Below the pieces are notes generated by a model that searched no databases, was not told where the DNA came from, and was given only the letters and a program-made list of their open reading frames with translations. Shown in pieces: positions 9,000 through 17,707 of a stretch of DNA of 64,000 nucleotides. How positions within the stretch are numbered: position 1 is the first letter of the stretch; every line of letters starts with the position of its first letter. This stretch comes from Paracoccus salsus (GTDB lineage: Bacteria; Pseudomonadota; Alphaproteobacteria; Rhodobacterales; Rhodobacteraceae). The translations under genes were made by a program, and so were the position numbers. The stretch is from the NCBI RefSeq assembly GCF_021556615.1, contig NZ_JAKGGD010000007.1:1-64000 (forward strand). The letters run 5' to 3'.

Positions 9000-9846
9000 T
9001 ATTGTTCTCCGGTTTGTTTGTCCCGAGCTCTGCCTGGCTCAGAACGCGGCGGTCCGACAGGCTGTAGGCGTTGCCGTCGACCAGCGCATGCATCGTGACG
9101 TTGTGGACGCTTACCGCCTCACCATCCGCCAGATCGAAAACATTAGAACCTGTGATCCCGGTACTGTCAACGAGGATGACGTGACCGGGTCCGAAGGCAT
9201 GGATCGTGCCGTCCTCGAACAGGACGGCCGCGTCTTCGCCGATGCCCACGCCCAGATATTCGGGGTTCGTGGCACCCACTTCCATCAGGCGCGAGAACCG
9301 ACCGCGCTCTAGGAAATGCGTGTCGATGATCACCCCGTCGATCAGACCGAAACCCGCCGTCATCCGGACCGCGCCCTTGCGCAGCGAATCCGTCGCGGAA
9401 CCGCCATAGACCATCGTGGTCGATTGGCACGCGGCCCCGGCGCTTGTGCCGGCGATGACACCGCCGTGCTCGTAGCGCCTGCGGATGGCGGTCAGGGCGG
9501 CGGAGCCTCCGAAGATGCTGGTCAGACGCATCTGATCTCCGCCCGAGATGAAGATCACATCGCTTTTCTCGATCATGTCGATCATGGCGGGACTGGCCGC
9601 ATCTGCCCGTTCGCGAATCCGGATATCCATGATTTCACTGGCACTTAGCCGTTCGAAGACCGCGCGATATTCCGCGAACACGTCATCGGGGATGCTGCTC
9701 GCCGTGGTGATGACGCCAACCCGCGGATTGGGCATGGGCGCAAAACCCAGCACCCGGCGCAGGATGTGGGTATCCAGTTCCTTGTCTTCGGCACCCCCGA
9801 TCGCAACAAGCTTGCCGCGTGGCGTGGGGTGTATCGGCATGTCCAT
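8986..9846 (-). CDS. cphB: cyanophycinase
   Basis: A 286-aa S51-family serine peptidase that releases beta-Asp-Arg dipeptides from cyanophycin. The nucleophile motif GTSAGA carries Ser135, and the preceding FISGGDQ turn is also present. The frame is open to 9906, but the ATG at 9846 is chosen because AGGAG lies 7 bases upstream and the conserved fold starts at GKLVAIGGAED. It is first in the operon cphB-cphA-ATP-grasp-CocE hydrolase, so the degrading enzyme is translated before the synthetase. The gene for the downstream dipeptidase (iaaA-like) diverges from it across a 171-base gap. That pairing makes a complete make-and-recycle set for the polymer. Confidence 0.95.
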   Translation of the reverse strand: MDMPIHPTPRGKLVAIGGAEDKELDTHILRRVLGFAPMPNPRVGVITTASSIPDDVFAEYRAVFERLSASEIMDIRIRERADAASPAMIDMIEKSDVIFISGGDQMRLTSIFGGSAALTAIRRRYEHGGVIAGTSAGAACQSTTMVYGGSATDSLRKGAVRMTAGFGLIDGVIIDTHFLERGRFSRLMEVGATNPEYLGVGIGEDAAVLFEDGTIHAFGPGHVILVDSTGITGSNVFDLADGEAVSVHNVTMHALVDGNAYSLSDRRVLSQAELGTNKPENNNAYN

Positions 9847-9925
9847 CAAGGCTCTCCTGTCCGCAAAGGGTCGGCTCAACATATTGTGGAATCTATTACG
9901 ATACAAACAAGAGTCTGCACGATCT

Positions 9926-9954
9926 TTGACAGCGTCTCACAGTCGTGTCTAAAC
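9926..9954 (+). promoter_or_regulatory. putative promoter of the isoaspartyl peptidase gene
   Basis: A perfect TTGACA (9926-9931) is followed after 16-17 bases by TCTAAA/CTAAAC, about 65 bases before the start codon. On the opposite strand of the same gap a weaker TTGTTT followed by an A/T-rich hexamer could serve cphB. The 9847-10017 gap is A/T-rich relative to the window, as expected for a divergent control region. Confidence 0.45.
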
Positions 9955-10017
9955 GTCGGGCAACCCGCCGAAAGACCTGCGCAAGCGACAGGGGGCGAAA
10001 CCGGAAAGGACACGGAA

Positions 10018-10947
10018 ATGACGAAGGGTTTTGCCCTGGCGATACATGGCGGGGCAGGGGTCGCGCCACGCACGCAGATGACGTCACAGCGTGAGGCGGC
10101 GTACCATGCCGCGCTGTCGCGGGTGCTGCGCATCGGAGAGGACATCCTGGCGGCGGATGGCACGGCGCTCGACGCGGTGACCGCCGCCGTTTCGGCGCTC
10201 GAGGACGAGCCGCTCTTCAACGCCGGGCGCGGCGCGGTCTTCACGCGCGACGGCACGCATGAAATGGACGCCGCGATCATGGACGGGCGAAGCCGCCGCG
10301 CCGGGGCGGTCGCGGGCATCGCGGGCCCGCGAAACCCGGTGCAACTGGCCCGCGCCGTGATGGAGCGGACGGACCATGTGATGATGATCGGCGAGGGCGC
10401 GCTGGCCGTCGCGCGCGAAGCGGGCCTCGCCTTCGAGGAGAACGCCTATTTCTTCACGCAGGAGAGATGGGACAGCCTGCAGGAAACCCTGCGCATGCAG
10501 GCAGAGGGAACGCTTGACGACGATCCCTCTCGCCGCCACGGCACGGTCGGGGCCGTGGCGCGCGATCGCAACGGCAATCTGGCCGCCGCCACCTCGACGG
10601 GCGGCATGACGGCCAAGCGCACGGGCCGCGTGGGCGACAGTCCGATCATCGGTGCGGGCACGTTTGCCGACAACGCCACCTGCGCGGTGTCGGCCACCGG
10701 CGACGGCGAGGCGTTCATGCGCCGGGTCGTGGCGCATGAGATCGACGCCCGGATGCGTCACGCCGGTCAGTCGCTGGTCGCGGCCGCCAGACATGTCGTG
10801 CAGACCGATCTGACCGCGCATCAGGGCTCGGGCGGACTGATCGCGGTCAACCACGATGGCGACGTTGTCATGCCCTACAATTGCGACGGCATGTATCGCG
10901 GCAGCGTCCGGGAAGGAGAGCCCGCCCACACGGCGGTCTATGACTGA
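10018..10947 (+). CDS. iaaA: isoaspartyl peptidase / L-asparaginase (Ntn hydrolase)
   Basis: A 309-aa plant-type asparaginase/isoaspartyl dipeptidase. Members are made as a precursor that cleaves itself before a Thr nucleophile. Here that is Thr176 in GTVGAVARD, with the family N-terminus ALAIHGGAGV and the substrate-loop sequence TGGMTAKRTGRVGD. The ATG at 10018 is preferred over an upstream in-frame extension because GGAAAGGA precedes it and the family fold begins at once. In cyanophycin degradation this class splits beta-Asp-Arg into Asp and Arg, and its position divergent from cphB supports that role. The protein is cytoplasmic, with no signal peptide. Confidence 0.92.
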   Translation: MTKGFALAIHGGAGVAPRTQMTSQREAAYHAALSRVLRIGEDILAADGTALDAVTAAVSALEDEPLFNAGRGAVFTRDGTHEMDAAIMDGRSRRAGAVAGIAGPRNPVQLARAVMERTDHVMMIGEGALAVAREAGLAFEENAYFFTQERWDSLQETLRMQAEGTLDDDPSRRHGTVGAVARDRNGNLAAATSTGGMTAKRTGRVGDSPIIGAGTFADNATCAVSATGDGEAFMRRVVAHEIDARMRHAGQSLVAAARHVVQTDLTAHQGSGGLIAVNHDGDVVMPYNCDGMYRGSVREGEPAHTAVYD

Positions 10948-11094
10948 GCCGGCGGGGACGCGCTGCCCCGCGGGTTCGCAGCAACGCGCCCCCGCCGCCG
11001 ACTGGCAGCCGAGGTTGCGACAGACGCAAACCGGCGACAGGCGGGAACGGGCCGCACGGTCTCGTCGGCCATGCGAGGGTCGTCCCGCGCCCGT

Positions 11095-11117
11095 GCCGGG
11101 GTGTCCGCCACCCCGGC
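11095..11117. terminator. bidirectional stem-loop between convergent genes
   Basis: GCCGGGGTG-TCCGC-CACCCCGGC forms a perfect 9-bp stem with a 5-base loop. It lies in the 186-base gap between the 3' ends of the isoaspartyl peptidase gene and the three-gene giant operon. There is no T-tract on either side, so termination efficiency is uncertain. Confidence 0.5.
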
Positions 11118-11133
11118 CGGCCTCAGCGACGGG

Positions 11134-14100
11134 CTAGCGGGTGCCGTTCTGGAACTGGGTCGCGATGTCGCCCGCGAGCCCGGCTATGAGCGCGGCCCAG
11201 CTGGATGCGCTTGAGGGGGCGGGGTTCCAGATCTCCTTGTCCGGCGTGGTCGTCGGGTCCGGGCCGGGCGTGTAGGTGGCGGGGTCGCTGCGGCCGAAGC
11301 CGCCGCCTTGAGCCTGCGCCTTGAGTGCCGCCACGAGGTCGCGCCCGGTCTCGGGCACGAGGCCCTGCGCCACCCCAAGCATCGCCCCGGCAAGCGTGCG
11401 GCGCGCCGCCAGCACCGCCTGCGGTCGGCCGAAGGCCAGCCGTTCGTCGAAGACCGCGGCCGTCAGCGCGGCGTCGAACACCAGCCCGCGCCGCCCGGCA
11501 TGGGCCGCGCCGGTGAACATCACCGCGTCGTCCACGATCAGCGTTGTCGCCGCGCTGTGGAAGCCGCGCCCCGGTCCGCCCGTGGGCGAAACCCAGGCCA
11601 CCCGGTCCGTGGCCGCCGCATCGAGGTCGTGCAGCGCCTTTTGCAGCGCGGCCTTTCGCACCTCGTCCACACGCAGGTTGCGATCGGGCAGATGCTTCGC
11701 CGGCAGGACCAGCGCGACGTGCAGCGCCGGGTTCGCCGCGAGCCGGTCGATGATCGCCCGAAGAAACCGGATATCGCCGCCCGGATCGGTGAAGCCCTCG
11801 GCATCCAGCGAGGGGGTCTGAAGCCAGATCAGATCCTCGGCTCGCCCCACGGCGGCCAGGGCAGCGCGGGCAAAGCCCTGCACGCCGTTGCGGTTCTTGT
11901 CCAGAAGCCGGTCGAACGCCGCCGAGGCGATGTCGTCGTCGAAGCTGGCCGAATCCACGATCCCGTCCACCGTCAGCCCGCCCGGAAGCCCCGAGAGCAC
12001 GGCATCGAGACGCTGCTTGATGCCCGGGCTGGCCGGGTCGGTGCTGTCCCAGGTCGCGCCCGGGTTCACCGTGTCGGGGACAAGCGAGATCAGCAGCCCG
12101 CCATGCGTGCCCTTGGCCGCCGTTTCCAGCACCGCCGTCCACGGCCCCGGCACGGTCGGCGCGGTCGCGGCGGTGAAGATGCGGCCCATCAGCCCGATGA
12201 ACTCGGGGATGTCGGCTACCCGCCTTTCGCGCATCAGAAGCCGCAGCCGGTCTGCGGCCGGCCCGGCCAGCCCCAGCCCCTCGCCGTGGATCTCGGGCGC
12301 GGCGTTGACGCCGGGATGCGCCAGCGCGGCGGGCGGCGCCTCGTGCCACAGCCGCCGTCCCGCGACCGCGCCGATCACGCCGCGATTGCCGGTCGTGTCA
12401 TAGGCGGCGAAATCGAACATCTCCTGGCCCCGCGCGGGCGAATGGAAACCGCCCTCGTGGACGCGGGCCGGCCCGTCGGATTGCTGTGTGGCGGGCAGGT
12501 CGCCAGGCGGGGTCTGGGTAAAGGCGGGCTCGTTCGTCACGATCCGGTCCGAGCCGTCGGCGCGGTTCGGCAGGGCCGCGCTCAGGTCGGCACCCCGCAG
12601 CGAGCTCATCTCGACGGCGGTGAAATCCCCGGCCGCGACCGCGCCAGTCAGCGCGATGAGGCTGTGGCCCGGAGCGATGGCGCCAGAGCCGGGCGCGGGC
12701 TGGGCCGCGGTCTCGGGGCAAAATAGCGTCATGGCACCCAGCGCGGCGACGTCCGCACGTGTCGCATCGGTGACGGCGGGCCGGGCGGCGCGACGGTCAG
12801 AGTAGAGGCGGCTGCCCTCGCTGGTGGTGACCATGAGGTCATAGCTGAACTCGGCCGTGGCTTCGCCGTCCGGCAGGGGCAGCACAAGCAGCGCGGTGCC
12901 CCCGGCATCGGCCAGCGCCGCGCCTCCGGTCATGCGAAAGCGCCTGCCGGTCGTCGTGTCGCGCCCGTGCGGCCAGGCGCGGATCCAGGCCCCGGGCGGC
13001 AGCGTGGCGTCGAAATGCAGCACGACGCTTTGGGCGGCGGAGGTCGCGCCGGCGCTGCTGCCCGAGCCTTTCAGCGTGTGGGCCGAGGCCGCGGGGTCGT
13101 CGAAGGCGTTGTCGAAGGGGTTTCCGGGCGACAGCGCGGCCGGGGGCTGGGGCCCGTAGTCGCGGTCGAGTTCGGGAGCGATCAAGTCGACCGTCGCGCC
13201 GGCGTCGGCAAGGCGGGCCATGACTTCGGCCGCGACGGCGTCGGCGGTGGCAAGAAAGAGCGGGGTCGCGGTATTCTGGCCCGGGCTGACGCGGCGGCGG
13301 GGGTCGGCCTGCGCCGAGCCGGCCACTCGCGAGAGGCCCGTGAGGTGGCGTTCGACATCGGTCACGGCGACACGCTGGAAGTCGCGGGCCAGGGCACCGG
13401 CATCCGCCCAGCCGGCGAAGGGCGTGGCGCTGCCCGGCGCGACATAGGGGCCGGCGGGCAGCGGCGCCACCCGCGGGATCGGCGCGGTGTCGGTATCGGC
13501 ATCCGCCGCAGCAGTCAGCGCGATGGCCGCGCCGGCGGCGGCGGTGAAGAGCACATCCGAGCCGCCCGTCGCGGTCAGCCCGGTGAGATCAAGCCGCCCC
13601 TTGACCGCCGCCTCAAGCGGGCCCTGATGGGCGTTGACCAGAAGGACGGTGCGGCTGTCGGCCACGCCGGCGGTGCGCTGGCGGGTGGTGTCGGTCGCCG
13701 CCCAGAGATTGTCCCAGTCGGTCGTCGCCAGTCGCTTCCAGATCGCGGCGACCGCGCCGGCGTCGTAGGCGCGCCCGCCTCGGGTGAAGGCCCAGAGCTT
13801 CGCGGTCGTGATCGGGCCGGGGCCGTTGTTCTGAAGAAGCCTGCGCTCGTCCTTTTCGGGGCGGCGCAGGATGGCGGCGGGTTTCGCGGCGTTCGCAAGC
13901 CCGCCGGCGTTCGAGAGCCCGACATAGGCGGCGCGGTCGGCATCCGTGGACAGGCTCGCGGCGACACCGCGCAGATCCGAGGCGTCGAAATCGGGCAGCA
14001 GGTCGCGAAGGTCCGAGACGCTTGCGACGGTGCCCGGCGCAAGTTCAAGCGCGAGATGGGTGATGACCGGGCGGGTCCGCTGGTCGGCAATCGCCGCGGT

Positions 14101-14457
14101 CGCGGCGTCGGGGCGGGGGACGGCCTGCGACAGCGCGCCGAGGCGCTCGGCCACTTGCGGCAGCAGCCGGAACAGCAGGATGAGCGCGCCGGTCGTGAAA
14201 GCCGCCGTCCCGTCCGCCTGCCTCAGCCCGGCGAGCGCCGGGGGGCGCGTGGCGGTGGCGACCTGATAGGAGAGCGTGCCCCCGGCTGGCGCATTCCAGA
14301 TCGCGCCCAGGGGCAGGCTCGCGGTCACTGACAGGTCGGGGTTCGGTGCGGGCAGGTCGCCGAGGTCGGAGGCGTCGGTCGATGAGGTCTCGAACCAGGG
14401 CCCGAGCGCCGGGGAGAACAACCCCAGTGATGACGGTGCGGGAGCGAGCGTGGGCAT
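11134..14457 (-). CDS. large hypothetical protein with degenerate phospholipase-D-like C-terminus
   Basis: A 1107-aa protein, third and last gene of the giant operon, starting 12 bases after the preceding stop. Residues 1-870 are Ala/Pro/Asp-rich and match no family I know. From about residue 880 to 1060 the sequence follows a phospholipase-D lobe: a helix-strand unit (AVGRAEDLIWLQTPSL), a central strand (LHVALVLPAKHL) and then the site region FHSAATTLIVDDAVMFTGAAH. In true HKD enzymes the site reads HxKxxxxD. Here His967 is displaced by two residues and no Lys is present, so the lobe is predicted inactive. No signal peptide or membrane segment is visible. Function unknown; a structural or binding role is more likely than catalysis. 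Confidence 0.75.
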   Translation of the reverse strand: MPTLAPAPSSLGLFSPALGPWFETSSTDASDLGDLPAPNPDLSVTASLPLGAIWNAPAGGTLSYQVATATRPPALAGLRQADGTAAFTTGALILLFRLLPQVAERLGALSQAVPRPDAATAAIADQRTRPVITHLALELAPGTVASVSDLRDLLPDFDASDLRGVAASLSTDADRAAYVGLSNAGGLANAAKPAAILRRPEKDERRLLQNNGPGPITTAKLWAFTRGGRAYDAGAVAAIWKRLATTDWDNLWAATDTTRQRTAGVADSRTVLLVNAHQGPLEAAVKGRLDLTGLTATGGSDVLFTAAAGAAIALTAAADADTDTAPIPRVAPLPAGPYVAPGSATPFAGWADAGALARDFQRVAVTDVERHLTGLSRVAGSAQADPRRRVSPGQNTATPLFLATADAVAAEVMARLADAGATVDLIAPELDRDYGPQPPAALSPGNPFDNAFDDPAASAHTLKGSGSSAGATSAAQSVVLHFDATLPPGAWIRAWPHGRDTTTGRRFRMTGGAALADAGGTALLVLPLPDGEATAEFSYDLMVTTSEGSRLYSDRRAARPAVTDATRADVAALGAMTLFCPETAAQPAPGSGAIAPGHSLIALTGAVAAGDFTAVEMSSLRGADLSAALPNRADGSDRIVTNEPAFTQTPPGDLPATQQSDGPARVHEGGFHSPARGQEMFDFAAYDTTGNRGVIGAVAGRRLWHEAPPAALAHPGVNAAPEIHGEGLGLAGPAADRLRLLMRERRVADIPEFIGLMGRIFTAATAPTVPGPWTAVLETAAKGTHGGLLISLVPDTVNPGATWDSTDPASPGIKQRLDAVLSGLPGGLTVDGIVDSASFDDDIASAAFDRLLDKNRNGVQGFARAALAAVGRAEDLIWLQTPSLDAEGFTDPGGDIRFLRAIIDRLAANPALHVALVLPAKHLPDRNLRVDEVRKAALQKALHDLDAAATDRVAWVSPTGGPGRGFHSAATTLIVDDAVMFTGAAHAGRRGLVFDAALTAAVFDERLAFGRPQAVLAARRTLAGAMLGVAQGLVPETGRDLVAALKAQAQGGGFGRSDPATYTPGPDPTTTPDKEIWNPAPSSASSWAALIAGLAGDIATQFQNGTR

Positions 14458-14469
14458 GGGCGGCCTCTT

Positions 14470-17400
14470 TCAGACGATGTGCTCGACGGCGGGACTGTTG
14501 CGCCCCACCGGGTCGATCAGGCGGACGCGGTAGCGGGTGCCCACAGGCAGCACTTCGGTCGCCCCGCTCTGGACGGCGAAGGCGGTGCCCGAGGGGGCGG
14601 GGTCCTCGCTGACGAGCGAGAGACCGGCGTCGGGTTCGGCGCGCTCGACCCGGATGCGCCAGGGTCCCGGCGAGCCGGGCGTGAGGTCGTGCGGATAGGT
14701 GAAGTCGATGCGGATGTCGCGCCGCCCGCCGGGCGCCGGGATGCTGGTGCCGCCGACAAGGGTGGGCGCGACCGGCGGGGCGTCCGGGACCAGCGTCAGA
14801 GTGGCGGGGGGCGAGGGCTCGGACCAGAGGCCCGGCACCGCGCCCGAGGCCGAAGCGACCGAGCCCGGTTCCGGCGCGCCCTGCACCTCGGCGAGCCAGG
14901 CGTAGTTCACGAAGGCCGCGAGCCGGGCGGATGGCGCCACCACGGCCGAGCCGATGTCGCGGAAGGTCGCGGTCTGCAGGCCCGAAACGGGGTCCACCGG
15001 TCCCATCGCCACGGTCGCCACCACCGGGTTGCGCAGCGGATCGACCACGCCCGATCGGGTGCGGCGGATGCGCGCGACCGCGCCTTCCGTCAGCCCGGCC
15101 CGCAACGCCACCGTCACCTCGGCGACGATCGGTGGCTCTCCGGCCTGGGGCGGCACGAGCCGCACCCTGACCGAGGGCCGCGCGGGCGGGTCCGAATTCG
15201 GCACCGCGTAGAACACGGTATCGAGCGTGGTCAGATCCGGGCCGGCGGCGTTCGCGGCCGATTCCACCGCCACCTTGTAGGCGCTGAGCACCCGCAGCGT
15301 CCCCGGCAGCCCGTGCCGGAAGCGCAGGATGGGCACGGTCTCGACCGCGTTCTCCAGCCGCTCGAAAAGCGTCGCCGGGAACCGCGCCTGCACCCCGCGC
15401 AGAAGCGTCGCGCGGGCGGCGGGGTCGGGCTCGGCCTCGAGTTGCGCCAGAAGCGTCGCGTCGGCGGGCGCGGTCGAGCGGCGCAGGTGGTCGCGCAGCC
15501 GGTTTTCGTCAGCGTAATACACGGCATGGCGTTGCGAGGCGCTGCCGGGAATGTCGCGCTCGACCCAGGCGGTGCCGGTCGCGTCTGGCCGGGCGGCGTA
15601 GTCGAGCACGTCCGGGATCGGGATCTGCGCGGGCGGATAGGGATCCGTCATCGTCAGCACGACCGGCTCGGAGACAAGCGATCTCTGCCCTGCGGTATCG
15701 ACCCAGACCGCCGTCATCTCGAGCTGGCGGCTCTGGGTGGCGGGGATCGAGGGGCCGTCGAAGCTGAGGCGCAGGCCCGGCTGGTTCTCGCCCGTCGGGA
15801 TCGTCTGGTCGGGGATCGAGGCGTTCGGATGGATCTCGATCGCGCTGCCCACGGACAGGACGCGGACGGGGCCGAAGCTGGTCCCGGACACCTTCACCGT
15901 GAGTTCGGCGTGGCTGAGTGGAAACGACCCCGGAGCGAGAGCGGCCTGCTCGGGCAGGGGCACGGTCGCGGTGACGCGGCCGACATGGCTGAGCGAGGCC
16001 ATGTCGGGCTGGGCGTAGCTACCCAGAAGGATCGGGCGCGGCGGCTTGGGCCGCGGGCCGGGCGCACCGGTGGCCTGCGCGAAATCGGAATAGCGCCCGA
16101 ACCGGTCCATGTTCGCGGCATGGATCGTGAACCCGTCGGGGCCGGTGCGGTTGTTCGCGATCAGCGTCTGCGTCGGTGGCCCTGACGACGGGAAGTTCGG
16201 ATCGCTCGAGGGTGCCGACGGCAGGATCAGCGTCCGCCAGCGCCCCGCCCCGATGTCCTTCTCGGCGTTGAGCGTCCGCCACGGCCCGCTGCCCTGCGGC
16301 TGGCGCATCTGGACGGCGAGCGCGCCGGCGGCCGGCACGCCGTCGATGTCGGTCTCGGTCGAACGGATCGGGGCGGCAGCCGGCGCGGGCAGCCAGGCGA
16401 CATGCCGTGGCGTGCCCATCACGGGCGCGGTGATCGGATCAAGCGGCGCGCGGTGATCGGCCACCGCGAGCGCGCCCATGTCAAAGCCGGTGAAGGGCGT
16501 CAGCGGGTCGGCGCGCGCGGTGATCCCGCGCGCGCCAAGCCAGTTGCCCGCCAGCGCGAGGAAGATGCGGAACAGCATGTCCTGCGACTTCAGCCCGTGC
16601 TGATTGCGCGCCGCCGCGACGAGCAGTGCGAACAGAAACCCGCCCTCGGTCAGCACGTCGTTCGTCGGGTTCCGGAAGAAACCTGTCACCCGGTAGAAGC
16701 TGAGCCGGAAGGCGGTGTCGTCGCGCGGCAGGTCCAGCGTCTTGTAACCCATCCAGCTGCCAAGGCCGGGATCGGTCTGACCCTGCAGCACCAGACCAAG
16801 CGTCGGCGCGCTGGCCTCGGCGCTGTTGTCGGGCAGGATGTTCGTCACCCCGTCCGCGTGCGTGAGCTTGTGCCGCGTGACCTGCTGGTGTTGCGGCACA
16901 AGGTCGGTCAGAAGCCTGTCCAGCGGCTTGTCGATCCCCTCGAAGAGGGTAAGGACGCGCCGGAACTCCTCGGCAGGCGGATGGCCCGGCGCGGAAAAGC
17001 GCGGAAGCGCCGAGGCGAGATCCTGCATCGGCCGACGCAGCGGCACCTGCGCGTCGACCCGGTCCTTGCACAGCGCCTGCCAGTCCGAAAGCGCGATATA
17101 GCGCCGCCCGCCAGCGTGGGGCAGGTTCAGCACGTCGCTTGTCTGCCAGTCGGATTTCAGCAGCCGGTCGGCGTCCAGCCAGCGGATGCCGACGACGGTG
17201 CCGTTGCCGCGAATGACCAGCCGCACGATGCCGGGGCCCGAGAAGGCGAAGGGCGGCTCGGATCGCGTCCCCAGCGACGTCGCGGACCCGGTGGCCGAGC
17301 GCTGGAAGGCCTCGACCTGCATTGCCGTGGCGAAGGCGCGCGGTGTCGGGATCGGACGGTCGGGCTTCTTCGGCGCGCCGGGATCGGCGATGATCTCGGC

Positions 17401-17706
17401 CCAGAGCGCGGCGATCCCGGTGCCGGTCGGCAGCGTCACCGTCACCTCGTCGCCGTGGTCCATTGCGAAAGGCGGCGCAAGCGGGTTGCCGGCCTTGTCG
17501 CGCCAGATCGCATCGGTGCGGAACGACAGGCGCTCGAACCGGTCCCGTGTCACGCCAAAGCGTTCCAGCACGAAAGGCATCGTCGGCATGCCCAGCAGCG
17601 GGTGATGCGCGACGCGGACATGGACGCCCTCTCGGGGGTGGCTCTCGCTGCCGTCGACATGCAGCGCCTGGAGGTTCAGGAGGCCGGGATTCGCGATCTC
17701 TGTCAT
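14470..17706 (-). CDS. large hypothetical protein, middle gene of giant operon
   Basis: A 1078-aa protein with no family I recognise. It starts one base after the stop of the 2924-aa gene (TGA-G-ATG), which implies translational coupling. The N-terminus (residues 1-110) contains a short beta-rich module (HPREGVHVRVAHHPLLGMP and DEVTVTLPTGTGI). A middle part around 300-400 is helical (GFLFALLVAAARNQHG, LFRIFLALAGNWLG). The last 400 residues are strand-rich with repeated sandwich-like units and Pro-rich linkers, ending in RYRVRLIDPVGRNSPAVEHIV, which resembles a fibronectin-III-like or similar sandwich edge. No signal peptide, catalytic motif or clear membrane span is visible. It probably acts together with its two operon partners; what they do is unknown. 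Confidence 0.75.
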   Translation of the reverse strand: MTEIANPGLLNLQALHVDGSESHPREGVHVRVAHHPLLGMPTMPFVLERFGVTRDRFERLSFRTDAIWRDKAGNPLAPPFAMDHGDEVTVTLPTGTGIAALWAEIIADPGAPKKPDRPIPTPRAFATAMQVEAFQRSATGSATSLGTRSEPPFAFSGPGIVRLVIRGNGTVVGIRWLDADRLLKSDWQTSDVLNLPHAGGRRYIALSDWQALCKDRVDAQVPLRRPMQDLASALPRFSAPGHPPAEEFRRVLTLFEGIDKPLDRLLTDLVPQHQQVTRHKLTHADGVTNILPDNSAEASAPTLGLVLQGQTDPGLGSWMGYKTLDLPRDDTAFRLSFYRVTGFFRNPTNDVLTEGGFLFALLVAAARNQHGLKSQDMLFRIFLALAGNWLGARGITARADPLTPFTGFDMGALAVADHRAPLDPITAPVMGTPRHVAWLPAPAAAPIRSTETDIDGVPAAGALAVQMRQPQGSGPWRTLNAEKDIGAGRWRTLILPSAPSSDPNFPSSGPPTQTLIANNRTGPDGFTIHAANMDRFGRYSDFAQATGAPGPRPKPPRPILLGSYAQPDMASLSHVGRVTATVPLPEQAALAPGSFPLSHAELTVKVSGTSFGPVRVLSVGSAIEIHPNASIPDQTIPTGENQPGLRLSFDGPSIPATQSRQLEMTAVWVDTAGQRSLVSEPVVLTMTDPYPPAQIPIPDVLDYAARPDATGTAWVERDIPGSASQRHAVYYADENRLRDHLRRSTAPADATLLAQLEAEPDPAARATLLRGVQARFPATLFERLENAVETVPILRFRHGLPGTLRVLSAYKVAVESAANAAGPDLTTLDTVFYAVPNSDPPARPSVRVRLVPPQAGEPPIVAEVTVALRAGLTEGAVARIRRTRSGVVDPLRNPVVATVAMGPVDPVSGLQTATFRDIGSAVVAPSARLAAFVNYAWLAEVQGAPEPGSVASASGAVPGLWSEPSPPATLTLVPDAPPVAPTLVGGTSIPAPGGRRDIRIDFTYPHDLTPGSPGPWRIRVERAEPDAGLSLVSEDPAPSGTAFAVQSGATEVLPVGTRYRVRLIDPVGRNSPAVEHIV

Positions 17707-17707
17707 C

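Noticed and set aside
6309-9098. A 929-codon plus-strand frame opposite cphA
   Set aside because: cphA is certain; the antisense frame reflects third-position GC bias.
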